A DNA stretch of 64,000 nucleotides. It comes from UBA4742 sp037138595. GTDB lineage: Bacteria > Actinomycetota > Acidimicrobiia > Acidimicrobiales > Acidimicrobilacustridaceae. The stretch spans positions 62,001 to 126,000 of the forward strand of contig JBAXIB010000003.1 of assembly GCA_037138595.1 (NCBI GenBank), given 5' to 3'. Made by a program: the position numbers and the translations under genes. This document shows positions 33,534-42,556 of this stretch, one piece after another. Position 1 is the stretch's first letter, and every line of letters starts with the position of its first letter. The notes under the pieces were generated by a model. That model saw only the letters and a list, made by a program, of their open reading frames with translations, ran no database searches and was not told the DNA's origin.

Positions 33534-35141
33534 ATGTTGCAGGTGCGCGAACTTTCCGTTGAAGTTGGAGGAGTAGTCACGCTGGCGAACGCCAGCTTCA
33601 CCGTGCGCGCCGGTGACAAAGTCGGCATTACTGGTCGAAATGGTGCCGGCAAAACCACGCTGCTACGAGTCTTGTCGGGCGAGACAACCCCATTTCGCGG
33701 GGTCGTGAATATAACAGGCGGGCTGGGTTACCTCTCGCAGGATCCACGGGTTGATCAAACCGACGAACATCAAACTGCGTTGAGTCATGTGCTGTCGGGT
33801 CGTGAATTTGATCAAGCAGCGACGCGATTAGAAAAGTTACGGATCGAACTTGAAGCCGATCCGACCGAACAAAATATCGAGCGCTATACCAAAGCCGAAG
33901 AGCGGTTCCGGATCGACGGCGGATACGCCGCTGAAAGTGAAGCCCACCGATTAGCAGACGGGCTTGGGCTGACGAAGGGCCGATTGGTCTTGCCGCTGGG
34001 CGCGCTCAGTGGCGGCGAGCGTCGCCGGGTTGAATTGGCGCGAATTCTGTTTGCCGGGAGCGACGTGCTCCTGCTGGACGAGCCGACAAACCACCTCGAC
34101 AGCGATGCCAAGACTTGGTTACTTGACTACATCCGTCGATATCGCGGCGCATTGATCGTCATCAGTCATGACCTTGAATTGCTCGATGAATCAATCACCC
34201 GGGTGATGCACCTCGAACGCTACGGAAATGACGATACGGGAACGGTCGCAGAGTATCGGGGGACTTACTCGCAATACCTAGCGGGCCGTGAGCGCGATGA
34301 ACTGCAACTCACTCGCCAATCCGATCGCGAACAAGCCGAAATCAAACGCCTCACGACGTTGGCGGATTCGATGCGAGGCCAGACGGCTAAACGGGCACGT
34401 ACCGCGAAATCGATCGACACTCGCGCCGCGAAACTCGAAGATGCGGCGGTAGAAGGTCCGGCCAAACGACGCCAAATCAGTGTGCGATTTCCGGAACCGC
34501 CGCCGTCGGGGCGAGTCGTCCTTGAGGTAGAAGATCTCGCTCGTTCATACGGATCGGTGGACGTATTTGACTCAGTCAGTTTCACCGTCGAACGCGGTGA
34601 GCGACTGTTGGTTATGGGTTTCAACGGTGCGGGCAAGACGTCATTGCTGCGGATCCTCGCCGGCGTCGTTCCCCCCGATTTGGGTACGTTGCGCTATGGG
34701 CACCAGGTCGATCATGGCTACTACGCCCAAGAACACGACATGCTCGATCCGTCTCGATCATTGATCGAGCAGATGCGTGAGCATGCGACAATTCCCGATA
34801 CGGAAATTCGTGCCCTGCTCGGTATGTTCGGTCTCAATGGTGACATCGTTTTTCGGCCCGCCGGAACATTGTCGGGTGGCGAGAAGACCAAATTGGTCCT
34901 GTCGCAATTGGTAGCGGGTAGTCACAATTTGTTGTTCCTCGATGAGCCGACGAACAACTTGGATCCCGGGTCGCGAATCGCCACCGCAGAAGCGTTGGCC
35001 GCCTGGCCCGGCACCATGATTATCGTCAGCCATGATCGAGAGTTCGTCGAGGCGCTGAGCCCAGATCGTGTCCTGACGATGCCCGAAGGCGATCTCGACT
35101 ATTGGGAAGACAGCCTGCTCGACCTCGTTGCGATGGCCTAA
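33534..35141 (+). CDS. ABC-F family ATP-binding protein
   Basis: 535 residues with two ABC ATPase domains in tandem and no membrane segments. Domain 1: GRNGAGKTTLLRVLSG (Walker A), LSGGERRRVELARILF and VLLLDEPTNHLD. Domain 2: GFNGAGKTSLLRILAG, LSGGEKTKLVLSQLV and LLFLDEPTNNLD. A charged linker (about 245-320, KRLTTLADSMRGQTAKRARTAKS) joins them, as in EttA/Uup-type proteins that act on ribosomes in translation. No antibiotic-resistance context is visible. Confidence 0.94.
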   Translation: MLQVRELSVEVGGVVTLANASFTVRAGDKVGITGRNGAGKTTLLRVLSGETTPFRGVVNITGGLGYLSQDPRVDQTDEHQTALSHVLSGREFDQAATRLEKLRIELEADPTEQNIERYTKAEERFRIDGGYAAESEAHRLADGLGLTKGRLVLPLGALSGGERRRVELARILFAGSDVLLLDEPTNHLDSDAKTWLLDYIRRYRGALIVISHDLELLDESITRVMHLERYGNDDTGTVAEYRGTYSQYLAGRERDELQLTRQSDREQAEIKRLTTLADSMRGQTAKRARTAKSIDTRAAKLEDAAVEGPAKRRQISVRFPEPPPSGRVVLEVEDLARSYGSVDVFDSVSFTVERGERLLVMGFNGAGKTSLLRILAGVVPPDLGTLRYGHQVDHGYYAQEHDMLDPSRSLIEQMREHATIPDTEIRALLGMFGLNGDIVFRPAGTLSGGEKTKLVLSQLVAGSHNLLFLDEPTNNLDPGSRIATAEALAAWPGTMIIVSHDREFVEALSPDRVLTMPEGDLDYWEDSLLDLVAMA

Positions 35142-35186
35142 ACCGATACGGTCAGATTCGTGAATGCCTCGGCGAGCGAACCCTGG

Positions 35187-35222
35187 TGTTGGAAAGCGGG
35201 TTGGAAAGCGGGTTGGAAAGCC
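35187..35222. repeat. Three tandem 12-bp repeats upstream of fumarase
   Basis: Three near-identical units in a row: TGTTGGAAAGCG, GGTTGGAAAGCG and GGTTGGAAAGCC. They lie in the 107-base gap before fumC and end about 26 bases before its start codon. They might be a length-variable tract or a regulator-binding array; no clear function is known. Confidence 0.85.
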
Positions 35223-35248
35223 CTCCACGCGGCGCCAAAGGAGAGACT

Positions 35249-36640
35249 GTGAAACGGATCGAACGCGATTCCCTGGGCGAGGTCGAAGTGCCCGCTAATG
35301 CCCGTTATGGGCCGCAAACGCAACGAGCGGTTGCGAATTTTCCGATTTCCGGTGTCTCGATTGAACCAGGGCTCATCCATGCGTTGGGACTCATCAAGGC
35401 AGAAGCTGCACGAGTGAACGCCGAACTCGACGGCGTTCCCAGGGTCGATGCTCGACTCGGCGGTGCAATTGCCGAGGCGGCGGACCAAGTTGCCGATGGT
35501 CAATGGGATCTTGAGTTTCCGGTCGATAGTTTTCAAACCGGGTCCGGCACTTCGTCAAACATGAACGCGAACGAGGTCATCGCGTCGATTGCTAACGACC
35601 TGTTGAGCGAATCCGAAACGGTCCACCCGAACGACCATGTGAATGCTTCGCAGTCGTCGAATGACGTGTTTCCGTCGGCGATCCATCTGGCAGCGCTCAT
35701 TGCGATAACCGCTGGACTCTTGCCGGCACTCAGACACCTTGAAGCGTCACTGCGGCGGAAACAATTGGCGTTTGCCGACGTAGTGAAAGCGGGTCGGACG
35801 CACTTAATGGATGCCACCCCGATCATGCTTGGCCAAGAGTTTGGCGGCTACGCCGCTCAAATTGGACAAAACATTGACCGGCTTACCGAGGTTCTCGAGC
35901 GACTTGGCGAACTTCCGCTCGGTGGAACTGCCGTCGGAACGGGCATCAACGCGCCGCCCGAGTTTGCTGGCGCGGTGATCGCTCGGTTGATTGTCCGAAC
36001 CAACGGACTGCCACTGGCCGAGGCCAAAGACCATTTCGCTGCCCAAGGGGCCCGAGATGCCCTGGTCGAAACCTCCGGGCACCTGCGAACGTTGGCGGTT
36101 GGCCTCATAAAGATCGCAAATGACGTGCGATGGATGGGGAGCGGCCCGCACTCGGGTCTCAATGAGTTGCGACTGCCCGCGTTGCAACCAGGAAGTTCAA
36201 TTATGCCGGGCAAGGTCAATCCGGTCATGGCCGAGGTGGTAACTCAAGTGGGGGCGCAAGTCATTGGCAATGACGTTGCGGTGACCTTTGGTGGTTCGCA
36301 AGGGTCCTTTGAATTGAACACGTTCATGCCGTTAATTGCCCGCAACGTGCTTGAGTCAATCCGCTTGCTTAGCAACGTCGTGCGATTGTTTGCCGACCAT
36401 TGCATCGATGGACTCGAAGCCAACGTCGAACGCATGCGAACGATGGCCGAAGCATCGTCGGCGATCGGAACCGTTTTGACTGGCCAATTCGGGTATGAAA
36501 AAACGGCTGAGATTCTGGAGGAATCGACTCGTACCGGACAAACCATTCGCGCCGTGGTGGTTGCCAACGGATTGATGTCCGAAACCGAGGCTGCCTCGCT
36601 GCTCAACGTCGATGCAATGACGCGTGGTTGGACCGACTAA
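35249..36640 (+). CDS. fumC: Fumarate hydratase class II
   Basis: 463 residues, interconverts fumarate and malate in the TCA cycle as a soluble homotetramer. The family signature GSSIMPGKVNPV is present, with SGTSSNMNANEVI, HPNDHVNASQSSNDVFPSAIH and KAGRTHLMDATPIMLGQEFGGY. The GTG start at 35249 is used because it begins VKRIERDSLGEVEVPANARYG, the usual N-terminus; AAGGAGAG lies just upstream. Aspartase is the nearest alternative, but the QTQRA and GTGIN segments favour fumarase. The three 12-bp repeats lie in its leader. Confidence 0.95.
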   Translation: MKRIERDSLGEVEVPANARYGPQTQRAVANFPISGVSIEPGLIHALGLIKAEAARVNAELDGVPRVDARLGGAIAEAADQVADGQWDLEFPVDSFQTGSGTSSNMNANEVIASIANDLLSESETVHPNDHVNASQSSNDVFPSAIHLAALIAITAGLLPALRHLEASLRRKQLAFADVVKAGRTHLMDATPIMLGQEFGGYAAQIGQNIDRLTEVLERLGELPLGGTAVGTGINAPPEFAGAVIARLIVRTNGLPLAEAKDHFAAQGARDALVETSGHLRTLAVGLIKIANDVRWMGSGPHSGLNELRLPALQPGSSIMPGKVNPVMAEVVTQVGAQVIGNDVAVTFGGSQGSFELNTFMPLIARNVLESIRLLSNVVRLFADHCIDGLEANVERMRTMAEASSAIGTVLTGQFGYEKTAEILEESTRTGQTIRAVVVANGLMSETEAASLLNVDAMTRGWTD

Positions 36641-37129
36641 CTAGCTCAGTGCCGGCGATCCGGTAAATGGTTCAGGATCGGAAGCGACTGGAATCATCGG
36701 GCGAGCCCAACTCATGACCGCAGAAAGGTTGGTAGTGAGCTCACGCCACTGATCGGGATCCCACCCTTGGGCGGTGCCTTCGACCGCGTGCGCTTGGTTC
36801 ACGTGAACGAGCGCTGGCAGGCTTGCGATTCCCAACGCGTTGACCGCGACGCGATCAGGATCGACGAAAACCAGAAACTCTTCGGCCAGCGGCCCCAGAA
36901 ATTGATTGGCATCGTCGACATCGGCGGTGACGATGAATGCGACGCGGCAGTCGGCACCGGCGTATTCGCGCAGCACCCGAGTAGCGGTCGACAAGATCCA
37001 TGAACTCTCGTAGGTATAGGGATCCAAGACGACTGCGACGAGATGGAACATCGTGGTCCATTCGGCGACGGTGCGCGGTTCGCGCCCGATGGCGGATAGG
37101 ACTAAGTCGGCGGAAACGTCAGTGGCCAC
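36641..37129 (-). CDS. Thioredoxin-fold-like conserved protein of unknown function
   Basis: About 162 residues. The conserved core begins MFHLVAVVLDPYTYESSWIL and includes ADCRVAFIVTADVDDANQFLGPLAEEFLVFVDPDRVAVNALGIASLPALVHVNQ, with the beta-alpha pattern of a thioredoxin-like fold but without a CxxC pair. The GTG start at 37129 gives VATDVSADLVLS; the ATG at 37051 is the other option. It stops directly against the end of fumC on the opposite strand. Function unknown. Confidence 0.75.
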   Translation of the reverse strand: MATDVSADLVLSAIGREPRTVAEWTTMFHLVAVVLDPYTYESSWILSTATRVLREYAGADCRVAFIVTADVDDANQFLGPLAEEFLVFVDPDRVAVNALGIASLPALVHVNQAHAVEGTAQGWDPDQWRELTTNLSAVMSWARPMIPVASDPEPFTGSPALS

Positions 37130-37203
37130 GGAGCAGAAGGTAGCGCGGCTAGGTTCCTGTCGGCACACTCGGCACTGGCCCAGATGGGTAACGGAGGAAG
37201 ACG

Positions 37204-37644
37204 ATGGTCGTTGGTATCGTGGATTCGACTGGTTACAACATTGTTTTGCTATTGCACATCATCTTTGTGATCGTGGCTTTCGGCGGACTGTTCCTAGCCC
37301 CGATGCTTTCCCGTGTCGACGGAGCCCAGACTTCGGTGGCTGCGGTAATGGTGAAATACGTCCAGCGAGTAGCGCTGCCAGCCTTGATTCTCGCTGGGGT
37401 CGTTGGCTTCGCACTCATCTCGATGAGCGGCGAAAAATACAAGTTCGACCAAGCGTGGATCGGGCCAGCGATGTTGCTGTGGTTGATCGAGATTGCCCTG
37501 ATGCTGGTCGGAATCGTGCCTGCGCAAAAAAAGGTTGCAGCGGGAGATGCTTCGGCCGCGAAAATGCTTCCGATGATGACTGGCGTGTCGCATTTGATCT
37601 TGATCGTCGTGGTCGGATTGATGGTGTTCAAGCCGGGCGCATGA
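37204..37644 (+). CDS. Four-helix integral membrane protein (DUF2269-like)
   Basis: 146 residues with four hydrophobic segments (about 10-32, 52-75, 83-105, 122-142), which fits small DUF2269-like membrane proteins. Charged and Gly residues sit at the ends. A clean ribosome site (GGAGG) precedes ATG 37204. No catalytic residues can be assigned; it divergently faces the thioredoxin-like gene. Confidence 0.82.
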   Translation: MVVGIVDSTGYNIVLLLHIIFVIVAFGGLFLAPMLSRVDGAQTSVAAVMVKYVQRVALPALILAGVVGFALISMSGEKYKFDQAWIGPAMLLWLIEIALMLVGIVPAQKKVAAGDASAAKMLPMMTGVSHLILIVVVGLMVFKPGA

Positions 37645-37699
37645 TGTCGTCGTGACCTGGGCTATTCCTAGGGTGTCATCCGCGCGGTAGCGTCGAGAC

Positions 37700-38500
37700 A
37701 TGCACCCGATCGAGCGACTTCGTTACGTTGCTCGTGCGTCGGGGGCACCGCAACGAGCACTTGTGCAGGAGACTGCAATGGCGCTAGCGAGTTTTGCGGC
37801 AGATCCCCAAGGTCTGGTCACCGCGTGTCGCCGGATCGTGTCGCGTCAACCTTCATCGGGTCCGCTGGTTTGGTTGACGGCACGGGTACTGACAGCGGGT
37901 GATCCTTCGGCTGAAATTTGGCTCGCCGCTGGTGAAATGCAGGCGGACCCAACTGCGGCAGAGTTGGCTGTTGCGTTACCAGATGACGTGGTGGCAACCG
38001 TGTTGGGGTGGCCCGATGAGATCGCTGCTGCACTGCCACGTCGAGGCGATGTCGAGGTGCTGGCGATTGATACGGGGGGCGAAGCATCGGGTTTGGTCAA
38101 CGCGCTTTGGCGTGCGGATATTGAGGCTACTGATGTCGCTCAAACTGGGCTAGGTGCTGCCGTGGCGGCCAGCGGGGTGGTCCTACTCGAGTCGTCCGCG
38201 GTCGGGCCAGACGAGTTCCTCGCGGTCAGCGGCTCACGAGCGGCGGCGGCAGTCGCCCGACATGTCGGTGTGCCAGTGTGGCTCGTTGTAGGCGTAGGGC
38301 GCCTTTTGCCTCAGCGGATGTGGGATGGGTTGCGCCTTCGGGTCGAGCCGTCAGATCCCTGGGATGCCGACGATGAGATCGTCCCGCTTGATCTGGTTGA
38401 CAACATTGTCGGGCCACGGGGGGTCGAATCGGTTGACGCCGCGTTGCGGCGAACAGATTGTCCGGTTGCTCCGGAGTTGTTTCGCGGCGACGTCTTCTGA
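37700..38500 (+). CDS. Protein related to translation initiation factor 2B subunits
   Basis: 266 residues, Ala/Val-rich. The C-terminal half (VVLLESSAVGPDEFLAVSGSRAAAAVARHVGVPVWLVVGVGRLLPQRMWDGL) matches the eIF2B/ribose-1,5-bisphosphate-isomerase fold seen in a group of actinobacterial proteins called initiation-factor-2B-like. In bacteria the relatives are sugar-phosphate isomerases such as MtnA, but the signature catalytic residues are not obvious here. The substrate is unknown. Confidence 0.75.
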   Translation: MHPIERLRYVARASGAPQRALVQETAMALASFAADPQGLVTACRRIVSRQPSSGPLVWLTARVLTAGDPSAEIWLAAGEMQADPTAAELAVALPDDVVATVLGWPDEIAAALPRRGDVEVLAIDTGGEASGLVNALWRADIEATDVAQTGLGAAVAASGVVLLESSAVGPDEFLAVSGSRAAAAVARHVGVPVWLVVGVGRLLPQRMWDGLRLRVEPSDPWDADDEIVPLDLVDNIVGPRGVESVDAALRRTDCPVAPELFRGDVF

Positions 38501-38517
38501 CCGATAGCGTGGCGGGC

Positions 38518-38979
38518 ATGTCACGACGAGATCAGATCCGGATGACCGATGACGAGGTGCGCGAGTTTCTCCACTTGCGACAGACCATGAACATCGGTTC
38601 GTTTAGCCCCGATGGCGCTATTCACTTGGTTGCGATGTGGTACGGGTTTTTAGGCGAGAATCCCGCTTTCGAGACCTTCGCCCGCAGTCAGAAGGTGCTT
38701 AACCTTCGCCGAGATCCTCGGATTACGGTGCTCGTCGAAGACGGCAACGACTACGACAAACTTCGTGGAGTCGAACTCGTCGGGCGCGCAATCATTCACG
38801 ATGATCGCGAAACCCTCATGACCGTGGCTCACAGTGTCGTCGAGCGATACTTTCCGGTCGATAACCCTGACGACATTCCGGCAATCGCTGAAATGCTCGC
38901 GACGAAGCGCGTTGCAATTGAAATTATTCCCGAGAAGGTTGTGTCATGGGATCACAACAAACTCGGTGGCGTCTACTGA
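38518..38979 (+). CDS. PNPOx-fold (PPOX-class) F420/flavin-dependent protein
   Basis: 153 residues with a split-barrel fold: MTDDEVREFLHLRQTMNIGSFSPDGAIHLVAMWYGF, then LRRDPRITVLVEDGNDYDKLRGVELVGRA and a C-terminal strand VSWDHNKLGGVY. Members of this group bind F420 or FMN; the DYDKLRGVELVG segment is the usual cofactor-contact strand. It may be a small reductase or an F420-binding stress protein. ATG 38518 has GGCGGGC upstream. Confidence 0.87.
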   Translation: MSRRDQIRMTDDEVREFLHLRQTMNIGSFSPDGAIHLVAMWYGFLGENPAFETFARSQKVLNLRRDPRITVLVEDGNDYDKLRGVELVGRAIIHDDRETLMTVAHSVVERYFPVDNPDDIPAIAEMLATKRVAIEIIPEKVVSWDHNKLGGVY

Positions 38980-38998
38980 TCGGACTGGTGCGTTGAAC

Positions 38999-40183
38999 AT
39001 GATGGTTCGTCGCTACTTGGAACTCGGGCTTCGCCTCGGCCGTCACATCGACGGTTACGTCGATGCCTATTACGGACCGCCCGAAATTGCTGATCGAGTA
39101 GCGGCCGAACCCCTGATTGATCCGCTTGCCTTAGTCGCTGATGCGGGACAACTCATTGTTGACCTTGATGGCGGATTGGAAGCAGGTGATCTCGGTGCCA
39201 CGCGTCGTGCATGGTTGCGAGGCCAAGTCATTGGTGTCCACACATCGGCTCGCAAACTCGCCGGCGATGCGATCTCTTATGCCGACGAAGTAGAGCAGTG
39301 CTATGGGGTTCGCCCCACCATGCGAGCGGAGGAAACATTCGAGAATGCACATCGTCGCCTCGACGAAGTCCTCCCCGGTTCTGGTGATCTAGGTGACCGG
39401 TTTATTTCGTGGCGTGAATCTCAAGCAATTCCGCCTGAAAAACTTCAATCGGTCATCGATTCATTTGCTGAGGATTTTCGCGAACGAACGAGCCGACTTT
39501 TCGGGTTACCCGATGGCGAGCGAATTGAATGGGAACTGGCCAGCAACAAACCGTGGTCAGGTTTCAATTACTACCTCGGCGAGTTGCAAAGTCGCGTTGC
39601 GATAAATATTGATCTGCCGGTATTGAGCCCATCGATCGCTCAGCTCGTGGCTCACGAGGCCTATCCAGGGCATCACACTGAACACACGCATAAAGAGGTT
39701 GGGTTAGTTCGACGTATTGGCCATCTCGAAGAAACCATTTTTTTGGTCGGGACTCCGCAGTGTTTGATCGCTGAGGGGCTGGCTGATCTTGGGCTTGAAG
39801 TCATCGCGGGTGAGCGTCCTGAGGAACTTGTCGCGTCGCATCTTCGACCGCTAGGCGTGCGTTATGACGCGGAAGTTGTTGCTGCGGTTGCCGTTGCGGC
39901 GCAAGCGCTGAACAACGTGCGTGGCAATGTGGCATTTCTTCTGCACGAGCGAGGAGTTGCGGTCGAAGATGCAATTGCCTACGGGCAACGATGGGGTCTG
40001 ATGAGTCGTGATCGCTCGACCAAAATGCTGGAGTTTTTGACTGACCCGACATGGCGTGCGTACATCTCGTGTTACCTCGAAGGACTTCCACTTTGTCGAA
40101 CTTTCGTCGCGGGAGATCCGACACGTTTTTCTCGACTGCTCGATGAGCAGTTACTCCCGAGTGATTTGGCTGCCGCGTCTTGA
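38999..40183 (+). CDS. DUF885-like zinc-peptidase-fold protein
   Basis: 394 residues. The zinc-type motif is AHEAYPGHHTEH, the HE(G/A)YPGH pattern of DUF885 proteins (His219, Glu220, His225), with Glu259 in LIAEGLADLG as the probable third ligand. The family is thought to be metallopeptidases but few members have been assayed. No signal peptide is visible, so it is probably cytosolic. ATG 38999 or 39002 is the start; TTG 38993 is possible. Confidence 0.82.
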   Translation: MMVRRYLELGLRLGRHIDGYVDAYYGPPEIADRVAAEPLIDPLALVADAGQLIVDLDGGLEAGDLGATRRAWLRGQVIGVHTSARKLAGDAISYADEVEQCYGVRPTMRAEETFENAHRRLDEVLPGSGDLGDRFISWRESQAIPPEKLQSVIDSFAEDFRERTSRLFGLPDGERIEWELASNKPWSGFNYYLGELQSRVAINIDLPVLSPSIAQLVAHEAYPGHHTEHTHKEVGLVRRIGHLEETIFLVGTPQCLIAEGLADLGLEVIAGERPEELVASHLRPLGVRYDAEVVAAVAVAAQALNNVRGNVAFLLHERGVAVEDAIAYGQRWGLMSRDRSTKMLEFLTDPTWRAYISCYLEGLPLCRTFVAGDPTRFSRLLDEQLLPSDLAAAS

Positions 40184-40220
40184 CGACGTAATCCCTTGTG
40201 AAAATGCGATGTTGTTTCGA

Positions 40221-41837
40221 CTACGCGATGTTGTCGAGCATCCGCCGAGCGATCACTTTGAGGCAAAGCGTTTCGTCGGCACCTTCGAAGATTGACAGAA
40301 CTCGGGCATCAACGAAGTAGCGGCTGACCGCGTATTCTTCGGCGTAGCCGAATCCGCCATGGATTTGCATGGCTTCACGAGTCACCCATTCGGCGGCTTT
40401 ACAGACGTAAGCCTTGACCATCGACGCCTCGAGCAATCCTTCGCCTCGGCCCATCAAGCGCGCTACCTCATAGGAAAATTGCCGCGCCGCCTGGATGACG
40501 ACGGCCATGCGTCCCAGCTTGACCTGGGTGAGTTGGTACTCAGCGATTGGATGGCCGAATACTACGCGGTCTTGAGCGTATTGACGGGCGTCTTCGTAGG
40601 CCGCTTGCATGACTCCGACGGCGCGTGCAGCGGTTTGTAACCGCCCATTTTCGAATCCGGCCATCTGGTAATAGAAGCCTTTGCCGAGCCCGCCTTCGAG
40701 GCCAACTTGGTTGTCAGCGTCAACAAACCAGTTATCAAACGCGATCTCGTAGGAGTGCATGCCGCGATATCCAATGGTGTCAATGGGCCGGCCTTCCATT
40801 TTTGCGCCGCCCGGCGCACCGATCCCATCGGTGCCAGCGTCAGAGCCGGCCTCCTGCACGAACTCGAATCCGTGACCGTCGGCCACAGGCTTCGGGACAA
40901 TGAACATCGATAAGCCGCGGTGTGTCTTGGAACGATCAGGGTCGGTCCGTGCCAGCAACATGAGAACGTTGGCGCGGGCGCCGAAGGTGCACCAAGTCTT
41001 TACGCCGTTGATGAGCCAGCCGCCATCAGTTGCCTTGGCGGTGACTTTCACGCCCGCTACGTCGGACCCGAAATCTGGTTCAGTGACCGCGACTGCTGCC
41101 ATGACTTCGGCGCTGGCGAGTCGGGGAAGCCACGATTGCTTCTGATCCTCGGTGCCGCCGGCGAGTAAGGCTCGAGTCAAGATTTCCGGTCGAGTGATGA
41201 GTGAACCGCCGACGCCGAGCGATCCTCGAGCGAGTTCTTCGGTGGCGACGACCATTCCGATGTATTCGCTTTCGCCGCCCTCGCTGTATCCGCCGTACTC
41301 GGCCGGGACGGAAAGCCCGAAGCCGCCCATTTCGGCGAGGCCCGAGATGATCTCTTCAGGGATGTCCTGATTGAAACGGTGGATGTGTTCGGCGACTGGA
41401 CGGATCTTGTCATTGGCGAATCGGCGAAACGTGTCTTGGACCATTTCGAAATCGGGATCGAGATGTCGCGGACCTTCGACCAAGGCAAGGCCACTCAAGA
41501 ATTCGGGATCGCGGTAGGTCATGACAAATTCGCGCGCTTCGTCGAGCACGCTGGCTTCGACTCCCCACGACGATTCGCGTCCATAGAGTTTGCCGGCGAG
41601 TTCGGCCACGGCATCGGCGACGAACGCGCACGTCATGGCGGCTTCGAGGTCGCCATGATCACCGTAGGAAAGCATTGCGCGTCCGGTCGCCACCGCCGCG
41701 GCGGCATGGGCCAAGTCATATGCCAAGACTTGGTTGTCGTCGATTGAACCGCTTGTCGCGAGCGTGCGGGTTCCGGTTTCGACGATCGAGTTGGCGAGTT
41801 CGATCATGGCCTTGGCCAAAGAAAGGTCAGCAGTCAT
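40221..41837 (-). CDS. Long acyl-CoA dehydrogenase with N-terminal extension
   Basis: 538 residues, about 150 longer than usual. The dehydrogenase core begins near residue 126 (DPDFEMVQDTFRRFANDKIRPVAEHI), with AVAVTEPDFGSDVAG, GWLINGVKTWCTFGARANVL, AVGVMQAAYEDARQYAQDRVVFGHPIAEYQLTQ and MQIHGGFGYAEEYAVSR and a C-terminal IFEGADETLCLKVIARRML. The first ~125 residues are Ala-rich helices resembling the C-terminal bundle of another acyl-CoA dehydrogenase. It should oxidise an acyl-CoA with FAD. The function of the extension is unknown. Confidence 0.92.
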   Translation of the reverse strand: MTADLSLAKAMIELANSIVETGTRTLATSGSIDDNQVLAYDLAHAAAAVATGRAMLSYGDHGDLEAAMTCAFVADAVAELAGKLYGRESSWGVEASVLDEAREFVMTYRDPEFLSGLALVEGPRHLDPDFEMVQDTFRRFANDKIRPVAEHIHRFNQDIPEEIISGLAEMGGFGLSVPAEYGGYSEGGESEYIGMVVATEELARGSLGVGGSLITRPEILTRALLAGGTEDQKQSWLPRLASAEVMAAVAVTEPDFGSDVAGVKVTAKATDGGWLINGVKTWCTFGARANVLMLLARTDPDRSKTHRGLSMFIVPKPVADGHGFEFVQEAGSDAGTDGIGAPGGAKMEGRPIDTIGYRGMHSYEIAFDNWFVDADNQVGLEGGLGKGFYYQMAGFENGRLQTAARAVGVMQAAYEDARQYAQDRVVFGHPIAEYQLTQVKLGRMAVVIQAARQFSYEVARLMGRGEGLLEASMVKAYVCKAAEWVTREAMQIHGGFGYAEEYAVSRYFVDARVLSIFEGADETLCLKVIARRMLDNIA

Positions 41838-42023
41838 GGCGAGAGGTTACCGATGGTGCAATGGAGTTCTCCATCCGAGCCCGAATTTGCTGCTGCGGGC
41901 CCCGGCAAATCAGTGATCGGCGGAGCTAGATTCCTCGCGATTGGGACTCCTGTGGAATGGTTGAAGGTTCACGGTTCGTGATCGTCAAGATCCGTTCCAT
42001 TGCCTAGAGAAGCCGAGGTGCCC

Positions 42024-42548
42024 GTGCCCGTTTATGACCGTCCATTCGGCCGTCATTTCGAGGATTTTGAAGTGGACGACATTTATCGTCATTGGCCTGG
42101 CAAGACTATTACCGAAGCTGATGACCATCTGTTTTGCATGATCACGATGAACCATCACCCAACGCACACCAATAATTGGTTTGCCGAGCATGAAACTCCG
42201 ATGGGTAAGCCCCTAGTAGTGGGCAACTTGGTGTATTCGCTGGTGTTGGGTATGAGTGTCCCGGACGTGAGCGGTGCGGCCATTGCCAACCTCGAGGTAG
42301 AAACGCTGTTGCACCGCAAGCCAACGTTTCATGGCGACACAATTTATGCCGAGACTCGGGTGTTAGCGAAGAAGGAATCGTCCTCGAAGCCTGACCGCGG
42401 CATCGTGACGGTTGAGACCAAGGGTATTAATCAGCGGGGCGAAGAAGTTTGTTATTTTCGCCGCAAGGTGATGGTGTGGAAACGCGCCGACGCGCCGCCG
42501 CGGGGGCGACCTTATGACGAGTCGATCTGGACTCATCCCGAAGCCTGA
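42024..42548 (+). CDS. MaoC-like hot-dog-fold dehydratase
   Basis: 174 residues. RHFEDFEVDDIYRHWPGKTITEADDHLFCMITMNHHPTHTNNWFA carries the Asp and His of MaoC-type (R)-specific enoyl-CoA hydratases, followed by VGNLVYSLVLGMSVPD. Likely works on acyl-CoA intermediates such as C4-C5 unsaturated or mesaconyl-type CoA esters. The start is uncertain: GTG 42024 has GAGG five bases before it; GTG 42018 and TTG 42000 are in frame. The gap of 186 bases before it holds no gene. Confidence 0.9.
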   Translation: MPVYDRPFGRHFEDFEVDDIYRHWPGKTITEADDHLFCMITMNHHPTHTNNWFAEHETPMGKPLVVGNLVYSLVLGMSVPDVSGAAIANLEVETLLHRKPTFHGDTIYAETRVLAKKESSSKPDRGIVTVETKGINQRGEEVCYFRRKVMVWKRADAPPRGRPYDESIWTHPEA

Positions 42549-42556
42549 AACCGTCG

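Noticed and set aside
37053..37655. 200-codon plus-strand frame over the membrane protein
   Set aside because: It is out of frame with the clear four-helix protein at 37204-37644 and is rich in Arg, Asp and Cys without any motif.
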